Position numbers and translations under genes: made by a program. This document shows, piece after piece, positions 26,223-36,312 of a DNA stretch of 64,000 bases (positions within the stretch are counted from its first letter, which is position 1; each line of letters starts with the position of its first letter). Under the pieces are notes generated by a model. The model was not told the origin of the DNA. It did no database searches and worked only from the letters and a program-made list of their open reading frames with translations. This stretch comes from Candidatus Ruthia magnifica str. Cm (Calyptogena magnifica). GTDB taxonomy: Bacteria > Pseudomonadota > Gammaproteobacteria > PS1 > Pseudothioglobaceae. The stretch covers positions 558,001-622,000 of the forward strand of contig NC_008610.1 in assembly GCF_000015105.1 (NCBI RefSeq), in the 5' to 3' direction.

Positions 26223-28427
26223 ATGAAAAAGCAATTAGCTCTTTATTTATTGTTCATTCTATTGTCTAGCATCATTAGTGCCGAAAGTTTAGTGTTAGAC
26301 TGCCAAAACAATGCTTTACTTTTTCAGAAACAAGTACTTTCAGACAAAATTAAAGATCTTGATGTTCAAGCAAATTATAGTGAAGTTGTTAAAGATGATC
26401 ATTACCTTTTAAAAGGTAATGTTTCACTAAATTCAAGCACATATTTTCTAAGTGCTGACGAAATTAGTATTAACAAGTTTAGTAAAACATCTATAGCAAC
26501 TGGTCATGTTAAATTTCAAGACAACGAACTTATGCTTACTGGTGATAAGGCTGTGGTTGAAAAACAAGGCGAAGTAACTCATACAACACTAAATAAGGTC
26601 AAATTTCATTATCCTAATTCAATGATAAATGGTCGCGCTCAAGTTGTGACTAATGATGGCACTAAGCAAGTATTTAGTTCAGGTAGCTATAGTTTATGCC
26701 CACTTGGTAATTCTGACTGGCAAATGAAGGCTGGCAAAATCACATTAAATTCTTCAGCAAACAAGGGTGTGGCAGAAGATGTTACTATTGAGTTTTTAGG
26801 AAAGACTATTTTTTATTCTCCTCATTATGAATGGGTGTTGGAAGGTCGTGGTTCTGGATTTTTAGCACCAACATTTGGTAGTTACAATGAATCAGTCACC
26901 AATAAGGGCAACAACTACCAAGTTAGAATTCCTTATTACTTTAATGTTGCTCCTGATCGCGATTTTCTTTTAGTACTAAACCAGTTATCAAGTCGTGGTA
27001 GTGCACTTGAAGGCAAATATCGTCAACTTATCACTAACAATGGTTACTTAGGTTATGGGCGTTTTGAAATTGAAGGTCTTTATTTAGATAAAGATAAAAT
27101 TACTGACAATAGGCGCTGGCTATTAAATTCAAAATTAGACTTATTTAGTACCAAAACTAATTTAAGTATTATTACTAATCGAGTGTCAGATTCGAATTAT
27201 TTTAAAGAAATTACTCATAGTAATATTTCGGATACAAAATTGCAATCTCATGTTGATTTATCTTATAAAAACCAAAAGAAAAATTTAACCATGTCTTTAT
27301 TTGCTGAGTCAGAGCAGCTCATTAATAATGGTAGTGCTTCGTACACGCGTGCACCAGAATTATCTTTTAACAAAGGTTATAAAGTTTTAGGTGGGCGCAA
27401 TGTTAATTTATCATTGATTAGTACAAAATTTATACATAAAAACTCAAACATCACAACCAATAAAACTGGAGTGCGCACTTATGTACAGGCAAAATTTAGT
27501 CGTTCATTAAGGACTAATAACTATTCACTCACCCCAAGTTTAAATTTATCAACAACCGATTATACGATGAATGATGTTGCTAATCAAAAGCGCAATATTG
27601 CTAGTTTTAATCTTGATTCTAAATTTTTCTTAGAAAGAAAAATATCCTTATTTGGTACAAATTTAACCCAAACTCTAATTCCAAGACTGGCTTACAATTA
27701 TACACCTAAAAAAGACCAAAGTGTACTTCCTAATTTTGATTCAGATGATAAAAATGATTCATATGAAGGTTTATTTTCAGGGAAAAAATTTACAGGTATT
27801 GATAGAATTGCCAGTGCTAATGACCTTACCTTTGGTCTTGAATCAGATTTTATTGACGAAGAAATGGGTGATACTTATTTAAGTTTAAAAATAGCTCAAG
27901 TATACCGATTTGATGACATAGGTATGAATGGTAGTGGCGTTTTAACTAGCCAAAGAAAATATTCTGATGCTACCATGTCGGCTAATTTAATGATACGTGA
28001 TTTTGCTTTTAATAATTCACTGCAATACAATCCAAAAACCAACAAAATAAGTAAACGTAATAGTTCGGTTGGTTACATTCTAAGCCCTAAAAAATTTTTA
28101 ACTTTGGCACATCATAATGATAATGGTAAAAAATTAGCTGAATTATATGGCGCTTATCCACTAACACAGAAAATACATGTGTTTGCTGGCATTAATCGAT
28201 CCATTAGTGATTCAATTACTAACAAAGAAACCACAGGAATTGCTTATGCATCTTGCTGTTGGGCGATGCGTTTAGCGCACTTTAAAGAACATGTTAGTGG
28301 TAATGATTATGCTTATGTGACCAAATTCGAGCTGGTTCTTAAAGGATTGAGCGTTACCTCTTCAAATTTATACAAACGCCTAAAAGAAGATGTACCTAAT
28401 TACTTAGTTAATCTTGATAATTTTTAA
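26223..28427 (+). CDS. lptD: LPS-assembly protein LptD
   Basis: Outer-membrane barrel that with LptE inserts lipopolysaccharide into the outer leaflet. From the ATG at 26223 the protein has 734 residues: a signal peptide (KKQLALYLLFILLSSIISA), an N-terminal OstA jellyroll, and a large beta-barrel. Four cysteines sit as expected for the two nested disulfides: one near residue 27, one near 159 (YSLCPLG) and an adjacent pair near 678 (ASCCWAM). The frame is open further upstream, but only the ATG at 26223 is followed by a signal peptide. surA begins one base after the stop. Confidence 0.95.
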   Translation: MKKQLALYLLFILLSSIISAESLVLDCQNNALLFQKQVLSDKIKDLDVQANYSEVVKDDHYLLKGNVSLNSSTYFLSADEISINKFSKTSIATGHVKFQDNELMLTGDKAVVEKQGEVTHTTLNKVKFHYPNSMINGRAQVVTNDGTKQVFSSGSYSLCPLGNSDWQMKAGKITLNSSANKGVAEDVTIEFLGKTIFYSPHYEWVLEGRGSGFLAPTFGSYNESVTNKGNNYQVRIPYYFNVAPDRDFLLVLNQLSSRGSALEGKYRQLITNNGYLGYGRFEIEGLYLDKDKITDNRRWLLNSKLDLFSTKTNLSIITNRVSDSNYFKEITHSNISDTKLQSHVDLSYKNQKKNLTMSLFAESEQLINNGSASYTRAPELSFNKGYKVLGGRNVNLSLISTKFIHKNSNITTNKTGVRTYVQAKFSRSLRTNNYSLTPSLNLSTTDYTMNDVANQKRNIASFNLDSKFFLERKISLFGTNLTQTLIPRLAYNYTPKKDQSVLPNFDSDDKNDSYEGLFSGKKFTGIDRIASANDLTFGLESDFIDEEMGDTYLSLKIAQVYRFDDIGMNGSGVLTSQRKYSDATMSANLMIRDFAFNNSLQYNPKTNKISKRNSSVGYILSPKKFLTLAHHNDNGKKLAELYGAYPLTQKIHVFAGINRSISDSITNKETTGIAYASCCWAMRLAHFKEHVSGNDYAYVTKFELVLKGLSVTSSNLYKRLKEDVPNYLVNLDNF

Positions 28428-28428
28428 A

Positions 28429-29325
28429 ATGAACAAAACTTTACTACTAATTTGTGCATTTTCATTGAATGCATTTACCATACCTAACAGTATTATTGCC
28501 ATTGTTAATGATGATTTGGTCACTTTTGACCAAATTAGTGTTGACATTAAATCTAATCATACCAAAGTGCAAAAGTTAGTCTTGGTCAATCAACAAATAG
28601 ACTTAATTTTGCAACTACAGAAAATTAAGCAACTAAACATTACGCCAAAAGAAAATGCGATTAATAGCATGTTAGGCAACATTGCCTCAAATAATAATTT
28701 AAACTTAATGCAATTACAATCTCTACCTAAATTTGATGAAGTTATTGACCATGTAAAACAAAGTTTATCGTTAGAGGGTCTTAGACAATTTATTGTTGAA
28801 AATCTTGATATTAAACTTACTGAGGTTGAAATAATTAAGCAATTGATTAAAACCCCTAATCATTCAAACAAATTAACGCAACAAATAAAAATTGCACAAA
28901 TCGCCGTTAATTCTATTGATCAAGTAGACTCATTATTGAGATCAAAAGATAGCTTGATTAAAGACTTCTTAATTGATCTAAGCGAGAAAATTAACAAAGG
29001 TGATTCATTCTCTACTTTAGCAAAACTTTATTCGCAGGACGCTTCTTATAAAAATGGTGGTAAATCTGATTGGCTTAATCTATTAAAATTACCGGAAATT
29101 TTTAAACAGAATTTAAAAAACCTTTCAGTAGGTGATTTATCACAGCCATTTAAAATAGGACAAGTCTGGAGAATTGTTAAAATTATTGATAAACGTAGTG
29201 TTGATAACTACTTGATTGAACTTAAAACTAAATTAATACGTCAAAAAGAAAATATCTATTTTAATGATTGGATAAAAAAATTAAGAAAAGAGGCTTATAT
29301 TGAAATTTTTGACAATAAGTTATAG
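28429..29325 (+). CDS. surA: Periplasmic chaperone SurA, reduced single-parvulin form
   Basis: Escorts outer-membrane proteins to the Bam complex. The ATG at 28429 lies one base after the lptD stop and is followed by a signal peptide (LLLICAFSLNAFT). The 298 residues comprise the SurA N-terminal domain (NSIIAIVNDDLVTFDQISVD) and one parvulin domain (FSTLAKLYSQDASYKNGGKSDWL ending near IGQVWRIVKI, quoted here as features of one fold). E. coli SurA has 428 residues and two parvulin domains, so one is missing. In E. coli the parvulin domains are dispensable for much of the chaperone function, so the protein can still work. Confidence 0.88.
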   Translation: MNKTLLLICAFSLNAFTIPNSIIAIVNDDLVTFDQISVDIKSNHTKVQKLVLVNQQIDLILQLQKIKQLNITPKENAINSMLGNIASNNNLNLMQLQSLPKFDEVIDHVKQSLSLEGLRQFIVENLDIKLTEVEIIKQLIKTPNHSNKLTQQIKIAQIAVNSIDQVDSLLRSKDSLIKDFLIDLSEKINKGDSFSTLAKLYSQDASYKNGGKSDWLNLLKLPEIFKQNLKNLSVGDLSQPFKIGQVWRIVKIIDKRSVDNYLIELKTKLIRQKENIYFNDWIKKLRKEAYIEIFDNKL

Positions 29326-30069
29326 ATGTCAAAATCAATTATTATCACTAGTTTTCACGCTGTTCAAGCGCAGTTAAAATCAAATCCTACATGTTTTATT
29401 AAGGTCTTTATATTAAATAAACGGTGTGATAAACGCTTAAACACTCTCACCTCTGAGTTTAACAATTTTGGTATTAGTGTTCAGCGGTGTACCAAAATTC
29501 AATTAGATAAATTAAGTAATCATCAAACCCACCAAGGTGTTGCAGCTGAAATATTATTACCTACCCTACCCGACCAAGGCGAGTTAATCTCTTATGTGTC
29601 TAAATTGGATAATGCTGGTTTTATTTTAATACTTGATTCTATTCAAGACCCTAGAAATTTAGGCGCTTGCTTGCGTAGTGCTAACGCAGCTGGGGTTCAT
29701 TGTGTAGTCATTAACAAAAATGGATCAGCGCCTATTAATTCACTGGTACATAAGACTTCTGCAGGTGCGCTTAATCAGCTAAAAATTTTCCAGGTAACCA
29801 ATCTATCTCGCACCATTAAGGCGCTACAACAAAAAAACATTTGGGTAATCGGTTTAGATGGCTCTGTTAATATCTCCATTTATCAAATAGATTTAACTAT
29901 ACCAAATGCTATTATTATGGGCGCTGAAGGCTCTGGACTTAGAAGGTTAACCAAACAATCTTGTGATCAATTAGCTAAAATTCCCATGCAAGGCAAGGTG
30001 GAAAGTTTAAACGTATCTGTTGCCACAGGAGTGACACTTTTTGAGGTAAATAGACAGCGTCTTCTATAG
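29326..30069 (+). CDS. rlmB: 23S rRNA 2'-O-methyltransferase RlmB (SpoU/TrmH family)
   Basis: SPOUT-class methyltransferase expected to modify G2251 of 23S rRNA. The 247 residues carry an N-terminal substrate-binding domain (SFHAVQAQLKSN, then HQTHQGVAAE) and the knotted catalytic domain with LDSIQDPRNLGACLRSANAA, IMGAEGSGLRRL and ESLNVSVATGVTLFE. It begins immediately after surA. E. coli rlmB sits next to rnr; here rnr is about 8 kb away. TrmH-type tRNA methylation is less likely given the domain layout. Confidence 0.9.
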   Translation: MSKSIIITSFHAVQAQLKSNPTCFIKVFILNKRCDKRLNTLTSEFNNFGISVQRCTKIQLDKLSNHQTHQGVAAEILLPTLPDQGELISYVSKLDNAGFILILDSIQDPRNLGACLRSANAAGVHCVVINKNGSAPINSLVHKTSAGALNQLKIFQVTNLSRTIKALQQKNIWVIGLDGSVNISIYQIDLTIPNAIIMGAEGSGLRRLTKQSCDQLAKIPMQGKVESLNVSVATGVTLFEVNRQRLL

Positions 30070-30185
30070 GCTCAAATTATGTGAATTTTACGCACATATT
30101 TGGTTAGCAATGAAAACAACTATTATCAGTTAAAATTGAAAATAAAAAACGAAGCTGTTTCATCACAAGCATCCAGAATGATTAG

Positions 30186-30210
30186 TGTTTTTAAATGGCA
30201 CTTAAAAACA
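30186..30210 (+). terminator. Hairpin downstream of rlmB
   Basis: TGTTTTTAA (30186-30194) and TTAAAAACA (30202-30210) form a perfect nine-base stem with loop ATGGCAC, 117 bases after rlmB. It may end the lptD-surA-rlmB transcript, though no clear T tract follows on the plus strand. Confidence 0.35.
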
Positions 30211-30348
30211 AAGGTTGTGTATCAATGCAATAGTTTTGGTTTACAGTACGTATAACGTAGTTATAATCAACAAAAGTTTGTGGTATTTGATACGTGGTTG
30301 AATTCTACTCTAGTGCAAATTTTTTTCAAACTTAACATGGTCTTTCCT

Positions 30349-30376
30349 ATAGAAAAAATATGTAAATTTTTTCTAT
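30349..30376 (+). promoter_or_regulatory. Palindrome A upstream of aceA
   Basis: ATAGAAAAAAT (30349-30359), six-base loop, ATTTTTTCTAT (30366-30376): a perfect 11-base stem. It could be a dimeric operator or, in RNA, a hairpin. Its A-run could also pair with the T-run of palindrome B, so the two could form alternative structures. Confidence 0.5.
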
Positions 30377-30379
30377 TTA

Positions 30380-30406
30380 TTGTTTTTTCACTACATGAAA
30401 AAACAA
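30380..30406 (+). promoter_or_regulatory. Palindrome B upstream of aceA
   Basis: TTGTTTTTTCA (30380-30390), loop CTACA, TGAAAAAACAA (30396-30406): a second perfect 11-base stem three bases after palindrome A. It ends 85 bases before the aceA start. Confidence 0.5.
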
Positions 30407-30491
30407 CCTTAAATTCAAATCACCTATGTATGATTGATCTTGAAATAAACGTATAACAAACTATTTTAAAATAACACTAGGGGGATTGTTT

Positions 30492-31796
30492 ATGAATAGA
30501 CAAGAACAAACAAATGTATTGACAAAAGACTGGGCTGAGAATCCACGTTGGAAAAATGTGAAACGCGCTTATAATGCGAAAGACGTTGTACGTCTACGTG
30601 GCTCCATACAGCCTGAATATACTTACGCACGATTAGGTTCTGAAAAATTATGGAAACTGATTAACGATTCTTCTAAAAAGGGTTATGTTAATTGTATGGG
30701 CGCAATCACAGCAGGTCAAGCGATGCAGCAAGCAAAAGCAGGTATTGAGGCAATTTATTTATCAGGTTGGCAAGTTGCTGCTGACGGTAACACATCAGAA
30801 ACCATGTATCCTGATCAATCCTTGTATGCGTATGACTCAGTACCAACAATGGTGCGTCGCATTAACAATACCTTTAAACGTGCTGATGAAATTCAGTGGG
30901 CAAAAGGTATCAATCAAAACGATCAAGAGTATGTTGATTATTTTCTACCTATTATTGCTGATGCTGAGGCTGGGTTTGGTGGTGTATTAAATGCTTATGA
31001 GTTGATGAAAAATATGATTGTCAATGGTGCAGCAGCCGTTCATTTTGAAGATCAGTTAGCTTCGGTTAAAAAATGTGGACACATGGGTGGCAAGGTTTTA
31101 GTTCCCACTCAAGAAGCGATTCAAAAACTCACTTCAGCACGCTTAGCAGCAGATGTAATGGGTATTCCTACGATTGTATTAGCACGAACTGATGCTGAGG
31201 CAGCAACCCTATTAACGTCTGATGTAGATCCTAGAGATGAAAGATTTGTGACTGGTAAACGTACTCCAGAAGGATTTTATATTGTTAAAAATGGTCTTGA
31301 GCAAGCCATTTCACGCGGTATTTCATACGCACCATATGCTGATTTAGTATGGTGTGAAACTGGAAAACCAGATTTAGGTTTTGCTCGTGAATTTGCTCAA
31401 GCAGTATTAGTTAACAATCCAGAACAACTATTAGCATATAATTGTTCGCCCTCATTCAATTGGAAAAAAAATCTAAACGATAGTCAAATAGCCTCCTTTC
31501 AAGAGGATATTGCCGCCATGGGATATAAGTATCAATTCATCACTCTAGCTGGTATTCATAATATGTGGTATAACATGTTTGAACTTGCTCATGAGTATGC
31601 TCAAGGTGAAGGCATGAAACATTATGTTGAAAAAGTTCAGGAGCCTGAATTTGCAGCAGCAGAAAAGGGCTACACATTTGCTTCTCATCAACAAGAAGTG
31701 GGGGCTGGTTATTTTGATGATGTTACTACTGTTATTCAAGGCGATACATCTTCGGTAACCGCCTTAACAGGTTCAACAGAGGCGGCGCAATTTTAA
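30492..31796 (+). CDS. aceA: Isocitrate lyase
   Basis: Splits isocitrate to glyoxylate and succinate in the glyoxylate bypass. The 434 residues include the catalytic signature [13 protein letters not shown], the metal-binding [12 protein letters not shown] and the C-terminal [11 protein letters not shown]. The ATG at 30492 follows the strong ribosome-binding site AGGGGGA; a TTG six bases earlier is a poorer start. Length matches E. coli AceA (434). Malate synthase is not in the window. The long structured leader suggests dedicated regulation. Confidence 0.96.
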   Translation: MNRQEQTNVLTKDWAENPRWKNVKRAYNAKDVVRLRGSIQPEYTYARLGSEKLWKLINDSSKKGYVNCMGAITAGQAMQQAKAGIEAIYLSGWQVAADGNTSETMYPDQSLYAYDSVPTMVRRINNTFKRADEIQWAKGINQNDQEYVDYFLPIIADAEAGFGGVLNAYELMKNMIVNGAAAVHFEDQLASVKKCGHMGGKVLVPTQEAIQKLTSARLAADVMGIPTIVLARTDAEAATLLTSDVDPRDERFVTGKRTPEGFYIVKNGLEQAISRGISYAPYADLVWCETGKPDLGFAREFAQAVLVNNPEQLLAYNCSPSFNWKKNLNDSQIASFQEDIAAMGYKYQFITLAGIHNMWYNMFELAHEYAQGEGMKHYVEKVQEPEFAAAEKGYTFASHQQEVGAGYFDDVTTVIQGDTSSVTALTGSTEAAQF

Positions 31797-32161
31797 AGTG
31801 TTAATCTTGTTTCAAATTTGCTTGAAGTAGCATCTTTTTAGAAAAATTACAAAAAAGTAGTTCTTAAAAGATAATTAACTAAAATGTCAGGTGAATCTGC
31901 TATAAGATTGATGTTATTAGTGCGTAATAGGATTTATATTTTAACAGATTTAATTAAAAATAGCAATGGTTATGAGCTTTGGTGAGAGTATTTCGGACGT
32001 CATGATAATAACATTAATTAGCATGCACGACCTAGAAAAATCACTCATAATTTCTCTCATGAGAAGTTACTTTACCTTATCAAATCCATAGACTATATTG
32101 TTCGCGAAACATCTAGCATTAATGAATAATTGTGTTTTATGGCATAAAATTTTTCATGTGA
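31797..32161. other. Spacer downstream of aceA
   Basis: About 365 bases with no convincing reading frame on either strand and only a five-base stem (TTCTC/GAGAA, 32052-32065). There is no strong terminator after aceA. It lies between aceA and a convergent broken gene and may contain further debris that I cannot identify. Confidence 0.45.
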
Positions 32162-33328
32162 TTAATTTAATTGAATACGATGACCACACGGTATATTTTC
32201 CTTGCCTTTAACAAGCCACATCGCTGGATAGCTTTGTTCAAATTCTGGAAACTTGCCTTTGGCATCAGTAAAATAAATCAGTACACTGGGTATGGTATCT
32301 TGTGTATTAACATAATCAAACACAGGATTAAAATTAGTGCCTTTACCCGCCGCCTAATGATGCTGGAAATGTCAGCGTCCCAAGCTTCAAAATGCCATAT
32401 CAGTTCTTTACTAACTTTTTCATCACAAGCAATTAATGTAATTGAGGCGAGTATATTGCTTTTAATGGCATTAATTTCTGTTATAAATTCATCAATTTCA
32501 TCTTGATGAGATTGAGCCAGAAGTGTCAATGGCAACAGTAATATCAATTTGGTTAGATCTAAGTGATGACAATATTGCATTGCCACACTAAGACGTGATG
32601 GTCTAGCATAGGAGAAATCAATTAATTTAACAAATCCACCGTCTAATTTTCCCACTTGTTGTGCACTTGAAGCAAGATTTTTTTGCCATTTACTGCTTAA
32701 TTGTTGAATTTCATCTAGTGTTAAAGGACTTGGCTTATCTACCAAGCCAGAAGAGTTTATATTGTTTTGGTGATTATCTTTGTTATTGTCTTTTAGACTA
32801 TCCTCACGCAATCCACCATCAGACTCATTTGCGTCATCTTTTGGATTGTCATCATATAAATACTGATCCATAGGTTTAGTATCAATACTATCATCAATCA
32901 TTGGGTATATTACTTCTGCAATCATGCCTTGATATTTATGAAAAATAGGTAAATCAAGTGGCGGATGAAACCCTTCTTTTACCAAAAGTGGATTAATGGC
33001 AAAATCACAAGCCAAATCCCATTTGCGTTAATGCACAATTGCATGGCTTCATGAATAAGAACAAACTTAATTTGCTGGTCAATAAAACTTGGATTATAAT
33101 AAAAGCTTTTAGCGTCAGTTGCACTCGTCTTACACCAAGAATCAGCGGTTTTAAGTGGTAGCCGAAGCACTAAATTACCTAAAAAGGTTTGTCAAGAATA
33201 AGTTGTGTACGTGCTTTAATTAGCTTTTCCTCAACTGCTTGCAAATCAATCTTATCAATGTTATTTTCAATCACAACATCTTCGACAATAACCCTTTCCT
33301 GTGGTTCAAGTTCAATAGCTTTAATCAA
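32162..33328 (-). pseudogene. Broken metallopeptidase/VWA-like protein (COG3864 type), partner of a MoxR ATPase
   Basis: Remnant of a gene of the putative metallopeptidase plus VWA-like family that pairs with MoxR-type ATPases. Nearly the full length can be read by joining frames: KLIKARTQLILDKPFLGNLV, TDAKSFYYNPSFIDQ, an altered zinc motif IHEAMQLC where HExxH is expected, ACDFAINPLLVKEGF, a low-complexity acidic linker, the VWA metal site AIDTSGSIS (only in another frame, 32513-32527 region), and a C-terminal segment from IPSVLIYFTDAKGKFPEF to a TAA at 32162. Frame changes occur near 33170, 33020, 32560-32500 and 32355. It probably began at a TTG at 33328, seven bases before the end of the ATPase gene. 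Function is lost. Confidence 0.85.
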
Positions 33329-34335
33329 ACATGATATCAGCAATTTTATTTGCCCAATCAGTAAATTCAGGGATGGTAAAAATATCGCTACCAATACCAC
33401 GTTGCATATCTGATACCAGCATAACACCCAATTCTTTTTGTGGAAAGTTTTTAGCAAAATTAAGAATATGGCCCCATACTTTTTCAGCATAATTAGTGTC
33501 TTAAACGCTGATTGCTCTACCTGCTATTGCTGCACAAATTGCATATTGCAAATCAAGCTCTTTAGGAATTGAGACACTTTCGCCATTAATAATAGCTTCA
33601 AGATCAGGCAAATTAGACATGTGTTCAACAAACGTAGTAATTTCAAACCCCTACCACTTCGCCAACACAAGCACTAGCAGCTTGTCTAAATAAAGATAAA
33701 TCAGTGCCAAATTTATTCAACGCTCTATGTACAAATTCCCAAGTTCTTGATGATGGAAAAGCAACTGGGTTGTGTTTAGCGTCAAACTCAAATAAATGTT
33801 CAGGACGATAACGTAAAAAACCAATAATACGTTCATCAATGTTGTTTTTATATGCCCACGTCACCCAATCATTCAAGTCAACATCAAGCTCAAAATGCGA
33901 AAATCGATTTGCCAAAGGTGCAGGCATGGCCTCGATCACCTTGGCGATTTCCTGCAGCAAATATCACCCCCCAGCCCTCAGACACAATATAATCGCCTAA
34001 ACGGCGGTCAAGAATAAGCTGATATGGTTGGTGGTGCTGAGGTAATTTCATCAAGAAATAAAATACCTTGCTCGCCATGACGCTTTGAATCGGGTAATAA
34101 TGAAGGCACTGACCAGTCAACTAAATCTCCATTTTTAAATGGTATACCACGAAGGTCACTAGGCTCCATTTGTGATAAGCGAATATCAATAATATTAACC
34201 CTATTCTTGGTTGCCACTTATAATTTTGGACTTTCCAATTCCTGGTGCACCCCATAACATAACGGGTGTATGATAACCTTGCATCACTGATACTAACTCT
34301 TCATTAAGAATTTTACTGACTTGTTCTGGACGCAT
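33321..34335 (-). pseudogene. Broken MoxR-family AAA+ ATPase
   Basis: Remnant of an AAA+ ATPase of the MoxR/CobS-like group. It starts with ATG at 34335 and keeps Walker A (WGAPGIGKS), then needs a frame change near 34205 to reach RLSQMEPSDLRGIPFKNGDL and Walker B (GILFLDEITSAPPT), another near 34020 before LILDRRLGDYIVSEGWGVIF, another near 33935 before PAPLANRFSHFELDVDLNDW, one near 33640 before TTFVEHMSNLPDLEAIINGE, and a stop near 33501 before VWGHILNFAKNFPQKELGV. It ends IADIMFD with TAA at 33321. Such ATPases act with VWA proteins in cofactor or metal insertion; the adjacent metallopeptidase/VWA gene is broken too. Confidence 0.88.
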
Positions 34336-34397
34336 GAATACTTGAAATTATTAAAACAGGCCCTATTTTACAGTAACAAAATATAAAATCACTTGAC

Positions 34398-34676
34398 ATG
34401 ACTACCATTAATCTTACTTCAGAAACACTATTCAATTTTCCTTGTGATTATCACATTAAAGTACTTGGCAAGGATTGTGAAGCACTTCAACGTACTATTT
34501 ACAGCATTGTTGAGCGTTATACTGACAAATTACATCCTAATCAAATAACAAAAAAGCACAGCTCTAAAGGTAATTATATGTCTTTTAGCATTCATATTAT
34601 CGCCAGTAGTAGAATTCAATTGGATGCCATTAATCAAGATCTACAAGACTGTCATTTAGTGTCTTATGTTTTATAA
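34398..34676 (+). CDS. ybeD: YbeD family (DUF493) protein
   Basis: A 92-residue ferredoxin-like-fold protein of the DUF493/YbeD family, which resembles the regulatory domain of amino-acid-binding proteins; its precise role is unknown. Recognised by FNFPCDYHIKVLGKDCE near the N-terminus and the pattern KHSSKGNYMSFSIHIIASS. In proteobacteria it regularly precedes lipB, as here, with six bases between stop and start, which suggests a link to lipoate metabolism. Confidence 0.88.
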   Translation: MTTINLTSETLFNFPCDYHIKVLGKDCEALQRTIYSIVERYTDKLHPNQITKKHSSKGNYMSFSIHIIASSRIQLDAINQDLQDCHLVSYVL

Positions 34677-34682
34677 ATTCTT

Positions 34683-35297
34683 ATGCGTATTATCGACCTA
34701 GGGCGTCAAAATTATTTAAACGTTTGGGAACAGATGAAAATATTTACTAATGCTCGTAATAAAAATACTCAAGATGAACTGTGGACTGTAGAACACAATC
34801 CTGTGTTCACACAAGGTATTTCTAGTAAATCAGAACATATTTTGTCAAGTAGTGACATTCCTATTATTCAAACTGATCGTGGCGGACAAATTACTTATCA
34901 CGGTCCTGGTCAAGTGGTTATTTATTGCTTAATTGACCTTAAGCGTCTTGGTGTTGGAGTTAAAAAAATGATTGAAATCATTGAAAATTCAATCATTGAT
35001 TTATTAAAAACCTATGCTATTAAAGCACATCTAAAATCAGACGCACCAGGTGTGTATGTTGATAATGCTAAAATTGCAGCACTAGGTTTAAAGATTAAAC
35101 AATCAAGAACTTACCATGGCTTGAGTCTTAATGTGGATATGGATTTATCTCCGTTTATGCAAATTAACCCTTGTGGATATCAAGATTTGAAAGTAACACA
35201 ACTCTGTAATTTAACGGAAAATAGAGATACCTTAAATACCATTGCTGAGAAACTTAGCCAAATACTCATTAATCATGTTGCAAGAAATAGACATTAA
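34683..35297 (+). CDS. lipB: Octanoyltransferase LipB
   Basis: Transfers octanoate from acyl carrier protein to the lipoyl domains of 2-oxoacid dehydrogenases and the glycine cleavage H protein. The 204 residues show [14 protein letters not shown], the catalytic lysine in [17 protein letters not shown] and the catalytic cysteine in INPCGYQD. It lies between ybeD and lipA, and its end overlaps the lipA start by 23 bases. Confidence 0.95.
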
Positions 35298-36222
35298 AAG
35301 CCTAAAAGGTAAATCTAAAGTGGTGCGTTTAAAAATTAAGCCTGATTCCGAGAGATTGCCCATTAAAAAACCAAATTGGATTCGCATTAAGCACGTTGCT
35401 AGCCAAAAAGTTGAGCAATTAAAAAAAACACTTCGATCACAGAAACTATTTACAGTTTGTGAAGAAGCACAATGTCCAAATTTAAGTGAATGTTTTAACC
35501 ATGGTGCTGCCACTTTTATGATTATGGGGCAAATTTGCACGCGTCGTTGTCCATTTTGTGATGTTGCTCATGGCAAACCAAAAGCACTCGACGTAGATGA
35601 ACCTAAACATCTGGCTAATACCATTAAAAAAATGCAGCTTAAGTATGTGGTAATTACTTCAGTGGATAGGGATGATTTACGTGATGGTGGTGCTCAACAT
35701 TTTAAAACGTGTATTGATAATATCCGGCTAAGCACACCCAAAGTGAAAATTGAAATTCTAACTCCAGATTTCAGAGGTAGGATTGATAAAGTGCTTGAAG
35801 TCTTTAAATCTTGCTCACCTAATGTATTTAATCATAATCTGGAAACAGTACCAAGCCTATACCAAAAAGTACGTCCTGGTGCAAATTATAATTATTCATT
35901 GAGATTGCTAAAAGCATTTAAACAACAACACCCATTTGTCATTACCAAATCAGGATTAATGTTAGGAGTGGGTGAAAGTGAAAAGCAAGTTATTAATGTT
36001 TTAAAAGACTTACGCAAACACAATGTAGATATGCTAACTTTAGGTCAATATTTACAGCCAAGCAAACATCATTTAGCTGTTGAGGCGTACATTCATCCGA
36101 ATCAATTTGATAAATACAAAAAAATTGCACTTAAATTAGGATTTTCTCAAGTTGCTAGCGGACCTATGGTGCGCTCTTCTTATCATGCTGATTTACAAAT
36201 CAAAGGCGAATTAATAAGTTAA
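35275..36222 (+). CDS. lipA: Lipoyl synthase LipA
   Basis: Radical-SAM enzyme that inserts two sulfurs into protein-bound octanoate. From the ATG at 35275 it has 315 residues. The auxiliary cluster is formed by [12 protein letters not shown] and the radical-SAM cluster by [13 protein letters not shown]; the C-terminal MVRSSYHAD carries the conserved serine ligand region. A longer frame from a TTG at 35242 lies entirely inside lipB and is unlikely. It completes ybeD-lipB-lipA. Confidence 0.95.
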
Positions 36223-36312
36223 AAATTAGTAGGAAAAAATATAAACAGGAAAATTTTCTGAGTGTCATCTTTCTCTTTTGTGTAATAAAAGGTGTGAATG
36301 TAACGTTTCGAA

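Larger units (their letters stand above)
30070..30491. other. Palindrome-rich leader region upstream of aceA
   Basis: About 420 bases without a gene but with four perfect inverted repeats: the nine-base stem at 30186-30210, TACGTATAACGTA at 30247-30259, and two tandem 11-base-stem palindromes at 30349-30376 and 30380-30406. It must also hold the aceA promoter; I cannot fix its -35 and -10 with confidence. Confidence 0.6.
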
